This document shows, piece by piece, positions 8,557 to 16,299 of a DNA stretch of 30,342 bases. Position 1 is the stretch's first letter, and each line of letters opens with the position of its first letter. The DNA lies in NCBI GenBank assembly GCA_903820955.1, contig CAIJJH010000125.1, positions 1 to 30,342 of the forward strand, read 5' to 3'. This DNA is from an uncultured Micrococcales bacterium (lineage in GTDB: Bacteria > Actinomycetota > Actinomycetes > Actinomycetales > Microbacteriaceae). Below the pieces are notes generated by a model that had not been told where the DNA came from, did no database searches, and was given only the letters and a program-made list of their open reading frames with translations. The translations under genes were made by a program, and so were the position numbers.

Positions 8557-9527
8557 TGTCTAGGTTTAGCGACTTCGGTAACAGCCTCTACTCGGGCGAG
8601 AAATCATTCGACTTCATCGGGCGACGTAAAATCTGGTACGCGATTTCTGCCGTCTTCATAATCGTCAGCATCCTCGTCCCCGTTCTCAAGGGCGGATTCA
8701 ACGTGGGTATCGAATTCAGGGGCGGCTCCGAGTTCCGCGTGCCTGGCGTCACCGATTCAAACTCACAGATTGCCAAGGACGCGATCGCTTCTGTATTGCC
8801 ATCCGAAGCACCAATCATCACCACAATCGGCGGCTCAACTCTTCGAATTCAAACCTCAAAGCTCACAGACCTTCAATCCAAAGACATCTACGCGAAGCTG
8901 CTGTCTGGTTACCATTTGACCGATAAGCAGATAACCAAAAGCTTCATCGGTGCCTCTTGGGGAGCAGACGTAACCAGCAAGGCCATTAACGGTTTGATCT
9001 GGTTCTTGGTTCTAGCCGCTGTGCTGATGGCTGGCTACTTCCGCACTCTCAAGATGTCGCTTGCGGCGATGTTGGCCCTTACGCATGACTTGGTCATTAC
9101 CGCCGGAATCTACGGCATCGCGGGCTTCGAAGTGACGCCGGCTGCCGTGATCGGATTCCTGACGATTCTAGGTTATTCGCTCTACGACACCGTTGTCGTG
9201 TTCGACAAGATTCGCGAGAACACCTTTGAGGTCGAGTTCAGCGCCACCGCTACATTCTCTGAGCGCGTCAACTTGGCAGTCAACCAGACCCTGGTGAGAT
9301 CGATCAACACTTCGATCGTTGCCGTACTACCGGTTGCCTCAATTCTGTTCATCGGCTCCTTCGTCCTCGGCGCTGGAACCCTTCGTGACATTGCACTGGC
9401 ATTGTTCGTTGGAATCCTGGTCGGAACCTATTCGTCGATCTTCATTGCTCCTCCGGCTTATTCTCAACTGCGCTCCGGTGAGTCAAAGTTCAAGAAGGCC
9501 GCCGCTAAAGTTCTAGCCGCGAGGTAA
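8556..9527 (+). CDS. secF: Protein translocase subunit SecF
   Basis: Partner of SecD in the proton-driven export complex. 323 residues. Helix 1 is at about 26-45, followed by the GIEFRGG motif (51-57) and a short periplasmic domain. Helices 2-6 occupy roughly 145-305, including the signature YDTVVVFDKIREN. The ATG at 8556 shares one base with the secD stop. In Mycobacterium tuberculosis and Streptomyces apt (adenine phosphoribosyltransferase) lies between secF and rel; here the gap is six bases and apt is absent. Confidence 0.96.
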   Translation: MSRFSDFGNSLYSGEKSFDFIGRRKIWYAISAVFIIVSILVPVLKGGFNVGIEFRGGSEFRVPGVTDSNSQIAKDAIASVLPSEAPIITTIGGSTLRIQTSKLTDLQSKDIYAKLLSGYHLTDKQITKSFIGASWGADVTSKAINGLIWFLVLAAVLMAGYFRTLKMSLAAMLALTHDLVITAGIYGIAGFEVTPAAVIGFLTILGYSLYDTVVVFDKIRENTFEVEFSATATFSERVNLAVNQTLVRSINTSIVAVLPVASILFIGSFVLGAGTLRDIALALFVGILVGTYSSIFIAPPAYSQLRSGESKFKKAAAKVLAAR

Positions 9528-9533
9528 ACCCTT

Positions 9534-11783
9534 TTGAGCGACAGCACGCCTACCGGTTCGATAAGCGCGCTGCGCTCTGGGCTTTCGAGGCTGTTTCCTA
9601 AAAGCGGTGCATACGCCACAGAACTTGCTGACCTGATTCGAGTAGTTAAGGCAAATCACCCAAAATCTGATTTGAGCGTGATTGATCGCGCATTCGCAGC
9701 GGCCGAGTTGGCACACGAGGGCCAGCTGCGCAAGAGTGGCGAACCATACATAACTCACCCGCTAGCGGTAGCCAAGATTCTTGCCGATCTCGGTATCGGC
9801 CCGATAACGGTCGCTGCTTCGCTACTGCACGACACCGTTGAAGACACCGCTTACACGCTCGATATGGTGAACAGGGACTTCGGCGACGAGATCGCAATGC
9901 TTGTCGATGGAGTGACCAAACTCGACAAGGTCAAGTACGGCGATCACGCTCAGGCCGAAACAGTTCGCAAGATGGTTGTTGCAATGTCAAAAGACATTCG
10001 CGTGCTGGTAATCAAACTCTGCGATCGCCTCCACAATGCGCGTACCTGGGAATTTGTGCCCGCAGAAAGGGCTCGCAAGAAGGCCCAGGAGACACTGGAA
10101 ATCTACGCCCCGCTCGCTCACCGACTAGGTATCAACAGCGTGAAGTGGGAACTCGAAGACCTTTCGTTCGCGATTCTTTACCCGAAGGTTTATGAAGAGA
10201 TCGTCAATCTCGTGCGCCAGCGCACCCCAAAGCGTGCCGAATTTATCGACAGCGTGATTGGTGCAATCGAAGAGGACCTTCGCGACGCAAAAATCAAGGG
10301 CAAGGTTGATGGTCGCCCTAAGCAGTTCTATTCGATCTACCAAAAAATGGTTGTTCGAGGACGAGAATTCGACGACATCTACGATCTCGTGGGCATTCGC
10401 GTCCTAGTTCCATCGGTTCGAGAGTGCTACGCGATTCTAGGAGCTATTCACGCGAGGTGGAATCCGGTTCCTGGTCGTTTCAAGGACTACATCGCGATGC
10501 CTAAGTTCAACCTTTACCAGTCGTTGCACACCACCGTCATCGGACCCAACGGACGCCCGGTTGAGATTCAAATCAGAACAGTCGAGATGCACCAACGTGC
10601 GGAATTCGGTGTCGCTGCTCACTGGAAGTACAAAGAGCAAGCTGGTAAAGCCGCCACCACCAACACCGAGGAAGACCTCGCCTGGTTGAAGCATCTCACC
10701 GACTGGCAAACCGAGACTCAGGACCCAGGCGAATTTCTTGACTCCCTCCGGTTCGAAATCGGCGCCAAAGAGGTTTACGTCTTCACGCCCAAGGGCAAGG
10801 TCATCGGGCTCCCAGCCGGTGCGTCGCCGGTCGACTTCGCCTATGCCGTGCACACCGAGGTTGGTCACCGCACCATGGGCGCCAAGGTCAACGGAAGACT
10901 AGTTCCACTCGAATCAGAGCTGCACTCTGGCGATGTCGTAGAGATTTTCACCTCAAAGAATGCCGACGGCGGGCCGAGTAAGGACTGGGCCAACTTCGTT
11001 GCCTCACCTAGGGCAAAGGCTAAGATCAAGGCCTGGTTCTCGGCCGAGCGTCGCGACGAGGCGATTGAGCATGGCAAGGACCAAATAGCCAAGTACATGC
11101 GCAAGCAAAACTTGCCGCTACAACGTCTCATGTCGGCCGATAGCGTGTCAAAACTGGCATCAGACTTAAAGTACCCTGACGTATCTGCCCTCTACGCGGC
11201 GGTTGGCGAAGGGCACATCTCGGCTCAGTCAGTTGTTGAGCGTCTCACGGTTGGGTTGGTCGACGAGGATGACGCCGACGAGCACTTTGCGCTACCAACT
11301 CGCAGTTCAAGTGCCGATCGCAACCGATCTGACACCAGTGGCGTCATGGTGCGTGGCGACGATTCGGTCATGTCGAAGCTCGCTCGTTGTTGCACTCCTG
11401 TCCCAGGCGACGAAATAATCGGCTTCGTGACTCGAGGAAACGGAGTTTCGGTCCACCGGGTTGACTGCAAAAACGTCGACTCATTGAAGCTGGAACCCGA
11501 ACGCATCATGGAGGTTGCCTGGAGTGGGGGAGCCAACGCACTATTCTTGGTTCAAATTCAAATCGAAGCACTCGACAGGGCCGGTCTGCTCTCCGATGTG
11601 ACACGTGTTCTAGCCGAACACAAGGTAAATATTCTCTCGGCCTCGGTATCCACTCGCGCCGATCGTGTAGCTCTGAGCAGATTTGTCTTCGAGATGGGTG
11701 ATGCTGCTCTTCTCGACCGCCTCTTGAGCGCTGTGAGGCGCATCGAGGCCGTTTACGACGTTTATCGCGTAAACAACAACTAA
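9534..11783 (+). CDS. rel: Bifunctional (p)ppGpp synthetase/hydrolase Rel
   Basis: Long RelA/SpoT homologue that makes and degrades (p)ppGpp in response to amino-acid starvation. 749 residues, in order: HD hydrolase domain (about 45-200) with an intact HDTVED motif (His99, Asp100), which indicates active hydrolysis; synthetase domain (about 240-350) with GRPKQFYSIYQKM (260-272); TGS domain (about 412-475); a conserved-cysteine region with KLARCCTPVPGDEIIG; and a C-terminal ACT domain (about 675-749). The start is TTG at 9534, supported by GAGG nine bases upstream. It follows secF by six bases. The stop overlaps the stop of the convergent DUF349 gene. Confidence 0.96.
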   Translation: MSDSTPTGSISALRSGLSRLFPKSGAYATELADLIRVVKANHPKSDLSVIDRAFAAAELAHEGQLRKSGEPYITHPLAVAKILADLGIGPITVAASLLHDTVEDTAYTLDMVNRDFGDEIAMLVDGVTKLDKVKYGDHAQAETVRKMVVAMSKDIRVLVIKLCDRLHNARTWEFVPAERARKKAQETLEIYAPLAHRLGINSVKWELEDLSFAILYPKVYEEIVNLVRQRTPKRAEFIDSVIGAIEEDLRDAKIKGKVDGRPKQFYSIYQKMVVRGREFDDIYDLVGIRVLVPSVRECYAILGAIHARWNPVPGRFKDYIAMPKFNLYQSLHTTVIGPNGRPVEIQIRTVEMHQRAEFGVAAHWKYKEQAGKAATTNTEEDLAWLKHLTDWQTETQDPGEFLDSLRFEIGAKEVYVFTPKGKVIGLPAGASPVDFAYAVHTEVGHRTMGAKVNGRLVPLESELHSGDVVEIFTSKNADGGPSKDWANFVASPRAKAKIKAWFSAERRDEAIEHGKDQIAKYMRKQNLPLQRLMSADSVSKLASDLKYPDVSALYAAVGEGHISAQSVVERLTVGLVDEDDADEHFALPTRSSSADRNRSDTSGVMVRGDDSVMSKLARCCTPVPGDEIIGFVTRGNGVSVHRVDCKNVDSLKLEPERIMEVAWSGGANALFLVQIQIEALDRAGLLSDVTRVLAEHKVNILSASVSTRADRVALSRFVFEMGDAALLDRLLSAVRRIEAVYDVYRVNNN
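11751..11774. terminator. Inverted repeat at the rel/DUF349 convergent junction, possible bidirectional terminator
   Basis: GTTTACG (11751-11757) and CGTAAAC (11768-11774) form a perfect seven-base-pair stem with a ten-base loop inside the last codons of rel. A second weaker repeat, GCCAG (11803-11807) and CTGGC (11814-11818), lies just inside the DUF349 gene. Neither is followed by a T run on either strand, so canonical intrinsic termination is doubtful. They are the only obvious structures where both transcripts should end. Confidence 0.3.
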
Positions 11784-13003
11784 CCCTTGGTTATGGCCTC
11801 TAGCCAGGACTGTCTGGCGGCAATCGACTCTGTAATGTCGGCAATCTTCTTCTTATCGGCCTTGGTAGTGGCAGCAGCGAGTTCCTTTTCAAGTTTTGCG
11901 ATGGCCTCTTCGATTTTGACAGTGGCATCGTCTTTACGAGCCTTGGCGGCCGGGTCATTGGCTCTCCAGAACTCAGCCTCGGCCTTGCGCACGCGCGCTT
12001 CGATGGCCTTTAGTTTGTCTTCGCTCTGAGCGATCTGGTCGCGAGCAACACGGCCAGCCTTTTCCCAGCGGTCCTGAATGCCAGCCAAAAGCTTTTTAGC
12101 ACCCGCGAGATCTTCTTCGGGGTTTATGCCGGCGATTTCTTCGAGCAACAAGACCTTGGCGGCGAATGCCTCGGCCTGAGAAGCGGAGGCAACAGCAACT
12201 TGCTCGCCCTTTGCTGCGTAAATGGCGTCTCCGGCGGCTTTGAAACGAGCCCAGAGTGCGTCGTCCGCTTTGCTGTTCGAACGCCCAGCAGTCTTCCACT
12301 GATCTAGCAACTTGCGATAATCTGCAACCGCGTCGGCACCCTTTGAGGTGAGGGCTTCGGCCTTCTCAACAAGGGCAAGCTTTGCTGCCTTAGCAGCCTT
12401 ACCGGCGCTATCGCTTGCGGCGAAGAAGGCGCGTTTCGCAGCCTCGACCTTTGTTCGGGCAGCTGAGAAGCGCTTCCAGAGAGCGTCTGCTTCAGACTTT
12501 GGAAGGCGCGGGCCGTTCTTCTGGCCAGCCTGCCAAGCATCGAACAGCGCGGTCAACTCAACTGTTGCGGTCTTCCAGATTGTTTTAGCCGGGTCGGCAG
12601 CGGCCAACGCTTCAGCCTTCAAAACTAGTTCTTCGCGTGCCTTGAGGGCAGCGGCAACCGCTTCCTTGTTTTCTTCGACCTTTTCGGCGGCATGTTTTTC
12701 GATTACGGGAGCAACGGCGGCTACGCGAGCACGAAGTGATTCAATATCACCGACTACGTTCGGCTCAACCAGCTCGACGTTAAGAGCTTCGAACGCCTTC
12801 TTCAAGTTCTTCGGGTCAACGCCACCCTTGACGCGCTGCTCGAGAATGCGAACCTGCGCCTCAAGATCGGCGAATCTGATCGTGTAAAAGGAAAGGGCCT
12901 TCTCGGCATCACCCGCGGTGTACTGTCCTACCTTGCGCTCAACACCGCCATCGGTTACGAAAACGTTGTTTTCCGCGTCGACGCGGCCGAAAGAAGTAGA
13001 CAA
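11780..13003 (-). CDS. DUF349 repeat protein of unknown function
   Basis: 407-residue Ala/Lys/Glu-rich, probably all-helical coiled-coil protein. At least three DUF349-type units can be read, each with a conserved Trp and a LW-RF or similar core: TALFDAWQAG...DALWKRFSAA, KLLDQWKTAGRS...DALWARFKAA and AGIQDRWEKAGRV...AEFWRANDP. No signal peptide or membrane segment is seen. The function of the domain is not established. The start is TTG at 13003, with AGGA six bases upstream and no ATG or GTG nearby. It lies 28 bases after the cyclophilin gene and is probably co-transcribed with it. The order rel, convergent DUF349, cyclophilin is common in Actinobacteria. The alanine-rich reading frames on the opposite strand are shadows. 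Confidence 0.85.
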   Translation of the reverse strand: MSTSFGRVDAENNVFVTDGGVERKVGQYTAGDAEKALSFYTIRFADLEAQVRILEQRVKGGVDPKNLKKAFEALNVELVEPNVVGDIESLRARVAAVAPVIEKHAAEKVEENKEAVAAALKAREELVLKAEALAAADPAKTIWKTATVELTALFDAWQAGQKNGPRLPKSEADALWKRFSAARTKVEAAKRAFFAASDSAGKAAKAAKLALVEKAEALTSKGADAVADYRKLLDQWKTAGRSNSKADDALWARFKAAGDAIYAAKGEQVAVASASQAEAFAAKVLLLEEIAGINPEEDLAGAKKLLAGIQDRWEKAGRVARDQIAQSEDKLKAIEARVRKAEAEFWRANDPAAKARKDDATVKIEEAIAKLEKELAAATTKADKKKIADITESIAARQSWLEAITKG

Positions 13004-13031
13004 GAAGGTTCCTATGTTCGTTGTGTTAGTT

Positions 13032-13802
13032 TTATTTTACGTTTAGAGCGCTCATGGTGACAGGGGTTTTTGGCTTTCCGTCGCCGCCAGCTCCGTCTGT
13101 GCCAACTGCCGCGATTGCTTGGACTACACCGAGCCCACCGGTAATCTTGCCGAATACGGTGTAACCGCCAGCTGCGTCGGCTGGTATCGGTGAGTCTTTG
13201 TAGACGATAAAGAATTGGCTGCCCATCGATGAACCGTTGCCGCCGACTCGAGCCATGGCGAGCATTCCAGTTTGGTAGACGTTGCTAGCAGGTGCGTTTT
13301 CGATCGGTCCAAAGTTGTAGCCAGGGCCACCCGAGCCGTCACCCTTAGGGTCTCCGCATTGCAAGACGAAGATGCCGGAGGTGGTCAGGCGGTGGCAAGT
13401 AACTCCGTTGTAAAAACCACTCCTCACTAGAGAGATGAAGTTGGAAACGGCTTGAGGTGCATTTTTACCATCAAGCTCAAACGAAACTAAACCAGAATTG
13501 AGCTTTAGGCTGCCCTGCCAGGACCTGGCTTGCGCAAGAGACTTGTCTGGCACCTTGCCGGTGGTTGTCGAAACTGGAGGGGTTGCCGTTGGAGAGGCCG
13601 AGGCCGAGTTAGTTTGGTGCAGAGCCGAATAACCAAGCTGAGAGCCGAGCGCGATCGCAAGGGCTACGAAGCCAGCGATCACGGCTACACGATTATCGCG
13701 CTTCTTCAAACCAGCCTTCGAATCCTGCAGGTTCGAGCGCACCTCATAGGTCTTGACGCGCTGTTGCGCAGCCTTTGATAGTGGTGATTTCTTGTTCGCC
13801 AT
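13032..13802 (-). CDS. Membrane-anchored cyclophilin-type peptidyl-prolyl isomerase
   Basis: 256 residues from the ATG at 13802. A basic N-terminus (1-38) leads into one membrane helix (about 39-60), then a Ser/Thr/Pro/Ala-rich linker (62-90) and a cyclophilin domain (about 95-256), so the enzyme probably works outside the membrane on exported proteins. Active-site features are present: Arg138 and Phe145 (CHRLTTSGIF), Gln148 (FVLQCGDP), GSQFFI (194-199) and YTVFGKITGG. The usual FMIQGGDP motif reads FVLQCGDP, a mild variation. The 13802 start is chosen over the upstream TTG at 13838 because GGAGG (minus strand, 13807-13811) lies four bases before it. It resembles the Sec-neighbouring cyclophilins of other Actinobacteria. 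Confidence 0.93.
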   Translation of the reverse strand: MANKKSPLSKAAQQRVKTYEVRSNLQDSKAGLKKRDNRVAVIAGFVALAIALGSQLGYSALHQTNSASASPTATPPVSTTTGKVPDKSLAQARSWQGSLKLNSGLVSFELDGKNAPQAVSNFISLVRSGFYNGVTCHRLTTSGIFVLQCGDPKGDGSGGPGYNFGPIENAPASNVYQTGMLAMARVGGNGSSMGSQFFIVYKDSPIPADAAGGYTVFGKITGGLGVVQAIAAVGTDGAGGDGKPKTPVTMSALNVK

Positions 13803-13859
13803 GTGTCCTCCGTTGTTCCTTGATGATTTTAGACGCAAATAGCGTCTAGCCTTGACCTT
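13803..13859. promoter_or_regulatory. Divergent intergenic region with a palindrome and two candidate -10 boxes
   Basis: This 57-base gap separates the minus-strand cyclophilin gene from rarA. It contains a perfect inverted repeat, TAGACGC (13830-13836) and GCGTCTA (13842-13848), around the loop AAATA. On the minus strand TAAAAT (13826-13831) could be the cyclophilin -10 box, giving a short leader with its GGAGG. On the plus strand TAGCCT (13847-13852) lies seven bases before the rarA GTG, suggesting a leaderless mRNA. The palindrome touches both -10 boxes, so it could be an operator for both genes. No -35 boxes are convincing. Confidence 0.4.
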
Positions 13860-15143
13860 GTGTCGATGCTGAATGATTCAACTCCGCTTGCTGCGAGGAT
13901 GCGTCCCCGAGACCGTAGCGAGATAGCAGGGCAAACCAAGGCTCTCGCTCCAGGTTCTCCGCTCGACCGTCTACTTTCTGGCACTGCGGGGGCGCAGTCG
14001 GTAATTCTATGGGGGCCACCCGGTTCAGGTAAAACCTCAATCGCCCACGTGATCGCGAGCACAAGCGGTCGCAAGTTGGAGCAGCTCTCGGCGATTTCGG
14101 CCGGGGTTAAAGAGGTTCGAGCAGTCATCGAGAAGGCACGCGAGGATTCCGAGCTCTACGACAAGTCCACTTGCCTCTTTTTAGACGAGATTCATCGCTT
14201 CTCCAAGTCTCAGCAAGATTCACTACTACCAGCCGTTGAGGCGGGTTGGATCACACTGATCGCAGCAACAACCGAAAACCCGTCATTCTCGGTCATCGCT
14301 CCGCTTTTGTCTCGGTCTATCTCAGTGGCCCTCGAACCACTCGAAGATCACGAAGTGGAGGACTTGGTGTCCAGAGCCGTCTCAAGCCCTAGAGGTCTGG
14401 CGTCCGAGGTTTCGCTGACTCCCGGCGCGATGCAACTGGTTGTTCGTCTCGCTTCGGGCGACGCCAGGCGGGCATTGACAACCTTGGAGGCGGCAAGCTT
14501 CGCGAGTTTCACTCGCAACGGAGCACTACCAACCGAAATTGCCGAAGACGACATCGCCTCAGCACTCACCAGCAATCCGGCCAGGTATGACCGCGCGGGA
14601 GACATGCACTACGACGTGATCAGCGCATTCATCAAGTCAGTGCGAGGTTCTGACGCCGACGCAGCCATTCACTATCTCGCCCGCATGATCGATGCGGGCG
14701 AGGACCCGCGATTCATTGCTAGGCGTTTGGTCATCCTGGCAGCCGAGGACGTCGGGCTTGCCGACCCAAACGCCCTCGTGATCGCGACCGCTGCAGCCGA
14801 CGCCGTAGCTTTCATCGGTATGCCTGAGGGCCGCATACCGCTAGCCGAGGCAACTATCTATCTGGCTACCTCGCCAAAATCAAATTCGGCGTACCTAGCC
14901 ATCAACGAAGCACTCGAAGATGTCAGAAACGGCCTGACGCCACCGATACCAAAGCATCTAAGAAGCGCCATCGGTGTTGGCTATCAATACCCGCACGACG
15001 ATCCCCGCGGAATCCTCGAACAGGAGTATTTGCCGAAGAAGCTCCTCATGCGCAACTATTACAAACCAAAGGCGCTCGGTGCCGAGCGTGAAAGACTGGC
15101 TCTCTGGAACGTCCTAAAATCTCTAATTCGTGGCAAAAAATAG
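13860..15143 (+). CDS. rarA: Replication-associated recombination AAA+ ATPase RarA (MgsA)
   Basis: AAA+ protein of the RarA/MgsA/WRNIP1 family that acts at stalled forks. 427 residues. Walker A is GPPGSGKTS (52-60), Walker B is CLFLDEIHRF (about 103-112), and sensor 1 is AATTENPSF. The C-terminal MgsA tetramerisation domain has the conserved MPEGRIPLAEA and YPHDDPRG segments. The start is the GTG at 13860; there is no Shine-Dalgarno sequence before it or before the ATG two codons on, consistent with a leaderless mRNA. It is not RuvB, which is separate in this window. A weak hairpin with a T run follows. Confidence 0.95.
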   Translation: MSMLNDSTPLAARMRPRDRSEIAGQTKALAPGSPLDRLLSGTAGAQSVILWGPPGSGKTSIAHVIASTSGRKLEQLSAISAGVKEVRAVIEKAREDSELYDKSTCLFLDEIHRFSKSQQDSLLPAVEAGWITLIAATTENPSFSVIAPLLSRSISVALEPLEDHEVEDLVSRAVSSPRGLASEVSLTPGAMQLVVRLASGDARRALTTLEAASFASFTRNGALPTEIAEDDIASALTSNPARYDRAGDMHYDVISAFIKSVRGSDADAAIHYLARMIDAGEDPRFIARRLVILAAEDVGLADPNALVIATAAADAVAFIGMPEGRIPLAEATIYLATSPKSNSAYLAINEALEDVRNGLTPPIPKHLRSAIGVGYQYPHDDPRGILEQEYLPKKLLMRNYYKPKALGAERERLALWNVLKSLIRGKK

Positions 15144-15159
15144 AGACATTCGGTAGAGT

Positions 15160-15179
15160 AGATGGGTTGTCATCTTTTT
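15160..15179 (+). terminator. Weak intrinsic terminator after rarA
   Basis: AGATG (15160-15164) and CATCT (15171-15175) form a five-base-pair stem with the loop GGTTGT, followed by TTTT (15176-15179). It begins 17 bases after the rarA stop. The stem is short and AT-rich, so efficiency may be low. Confidence 0.45.
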
Positions 15180-15186
15180 AGCTCCC

Positions 15187-15301
15187 TAGGCTGCGGGATC
15201 TAATTCGAGAGGCGCCCCTTAGCAAGGCGTCCGTGGCAAAACAAATTGGTTGACCTCTACGCCGATTTACCAGCTAATGAAACTATCCCCGAAAGGATCA
15301 C
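15187..15301 (+). promoter_or_regulatory. rpsD promoter candidate and structured 5' leader
   Basis: TAGGCT (15187-15192) fits the TANNNT -10 pattern; TTGTCA (15167-15172) is a good -35 match but only 14 bases away, so the promoter is tentative. The following leader of about 100 bases has no reading frame. It can form AGAGG (15208-15212) with CCTCT (15254-15258) enclosing CGCC (15213-15216) with GGCG (15226-15229). Alternatively GGCGT (15226-15230) pairs with ACGCC (15259-15263); the last two pairings exclude each other. AAAGGA (15292-15297) is the ribosome binding site, four bases before the GTG. S4 is known to repress its own mRNA in other bacteria, so an autoregulatory leader is plausible here. 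Confidence 0.4.
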
Positions 15302-15931
15302 GTGTCTAAGACATCACGTACCCGTAGCAAGACTCGTTTGTCTCGCGCCCTAGGAATTGCACTAACCCCAAAGGCAGCCAAGTACCTCGAGAAGCGTCCA
15401 TACGCACCAGGCCAGCACGGCCGCACCAAGCGCAAGACCGACAGCGACTTTGCCGTTCGTCTTCGCGAGAAGCAGCGCCTACGCGCTCAGTACAACATCC
15501 GCGAAGCTCAGCTTCGCAACGTTTTCGCAGAAGCGAAGCGCGCTGAAGGCCTGACCGGTGAGAACCTGGTCGAGCTTCTAGAGATGCGTCTTGACGCACT
15601 CGTTCTCCGCGCTGGTTTCGCACGCACCTCTGCACAAGCGCGTCAGATGATTGTGCACCGTCACATCCTCGTAAACGGTGAGCGCGTAGACCGCCCATCG
15701 TTCCGCGTAAAGCCAGGTCAGACCATCCACGTTCACGAGAAGTCAGAAAAGACTGAACCATTCCAGGTTGCAGCAGCTGGCGGTCACGTTGACGTGCTAC
15801 CTCCGGTTCCTGGCTACCTTGAAGTTCAGCTCGATCGCCTGCAGGCGACTCTGACCCGTCGCCCGAAGCGCGCCGAGGTTCCGGTCACCTGTGAAGTTCA
15901 GCTCGTCGTCGAGTACTACGCAGCCCGTTAG
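15302..15931 (+). CDS. rpsD: 30S ribosomal protein S4, zinc-independent type
   Basis: Primary 16S rRNA-binding protein needed early in 30S assembly. 209 residues. The N-terminal domain carries APGQHGRTKRK; the S4 RNA-binding domain lies at about 97-150, with MRLDALVLRAGFARTSAQARQ and HILVNGERVD. There is no Cys-rich zinc knuckle at the N-terminus, so this is the C-minus form. The gene stands apart from the alpha operon, next to rarA and alaS, as in related Actinobacteria. The start is GTG at 15302 with AAAGGA upstream. The next gene starts 15 bases after the stop. Confidence 0.97.
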   Translation: MSKTSRTRSKTRLSRALGIALTPKAAKYLEKRPYAPGQHGRTKRKTDSDFAVRLREKQRLRAQYNIREAQLRNVFAEAKRAEGLTGENLVELLEMRLDALVLRAGFARTSAQARQMIVHRHILVNGERVDRPSFRVKPGQTIHVHEKSEKTEPFQVAAAGGHVDVLPPVPGYLEVQLDRLQATLTRRPKRAEVPVTCEVQLVVEYYAAR

Positions 15932-15946
15932 TCGTTAGGAGTCCCG

Positions 15947-16294
15947 GTGAGTGGTGGAGACATAGCAGCAATCATTGCAGCGAGTGCTTTTGCCCTGTTC
16001 GTTTTGTTCACGGCGATCCCACTCGTAAAGCTTGGTCGACTGATCGATGAAACTAGCGCCTCTGTGCGCGAACTTTCGGAGGATGTCTCACCACTGCTCA
16101 CCGGTCTCACCGAGACTGTCACCGAAACCAATAAGCAACTCGCGCGCATCGATGTAATCACCGAGAACGCCGCCGAGGTTTCGCAGAATATCAGCTCCCT
16201 TGTAGCGGTATTCACCGCTAGCGTTGGATCACCACTAGTAAAGATCGCTGGGTTTGCTAAGAGCCTCAGCGGAATCTTCCTAAACAAGAAGTAG
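15947..16294 (+). CDS. DUF948 membrane protein
   Basis: 115 residues: one N-terminal membrane helix (about 6-26), then a region rich in Thr, Glu and Asn with heptad-like spacing that is probably a coiled coil, ending in a hydrophobic segment (LVKIAGFAKSLSGIFLNKK). This layout matches DUF948 proteins, whose function is not established. The start is GTG at 15947, with TAGGAG five bases upstream. The gene lies between rpsD and alaS, a position conserved in many Actinobacteria, with a five-base gap to the next small gene. Confidence 0.8.
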   Translation: MSGGDIAAIIAASAFALFVLFTAIPLVKLGRLIDETSASVRELSEDVSPLLTGLTETVTETNKQLARIDVITENAAEVSQNISSLVAVFTASVGSPLVKIAGFAKSLSGIFLNKK

Positions 16295-16299
16295 GACTC

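Noticed and set aside
12348..12887. 179-residue plus-strand frame opposite the DUF349 gene
   Set aside because: It is the Ala/Ser-rich complement of an Ala/Lys/Glu-rich gene, with no recognisable motifs and no ribosome binding site; the minus-strand protein has clear domain repeats.
15144..15301. A tRNA or other structured RNA gene in the rarA-rpsD gap
   Set aside because: No cloverleaf, no T-loop GGTTCRA motif in the right place and no acceptor stem; a 5' leader explains the gap better.
15306..15761. 151-residue minus-strand frame inside rpsD
   Set aside because: Arg/Ser/Gly-rich shadow of the S4 coding sequence, without family features.
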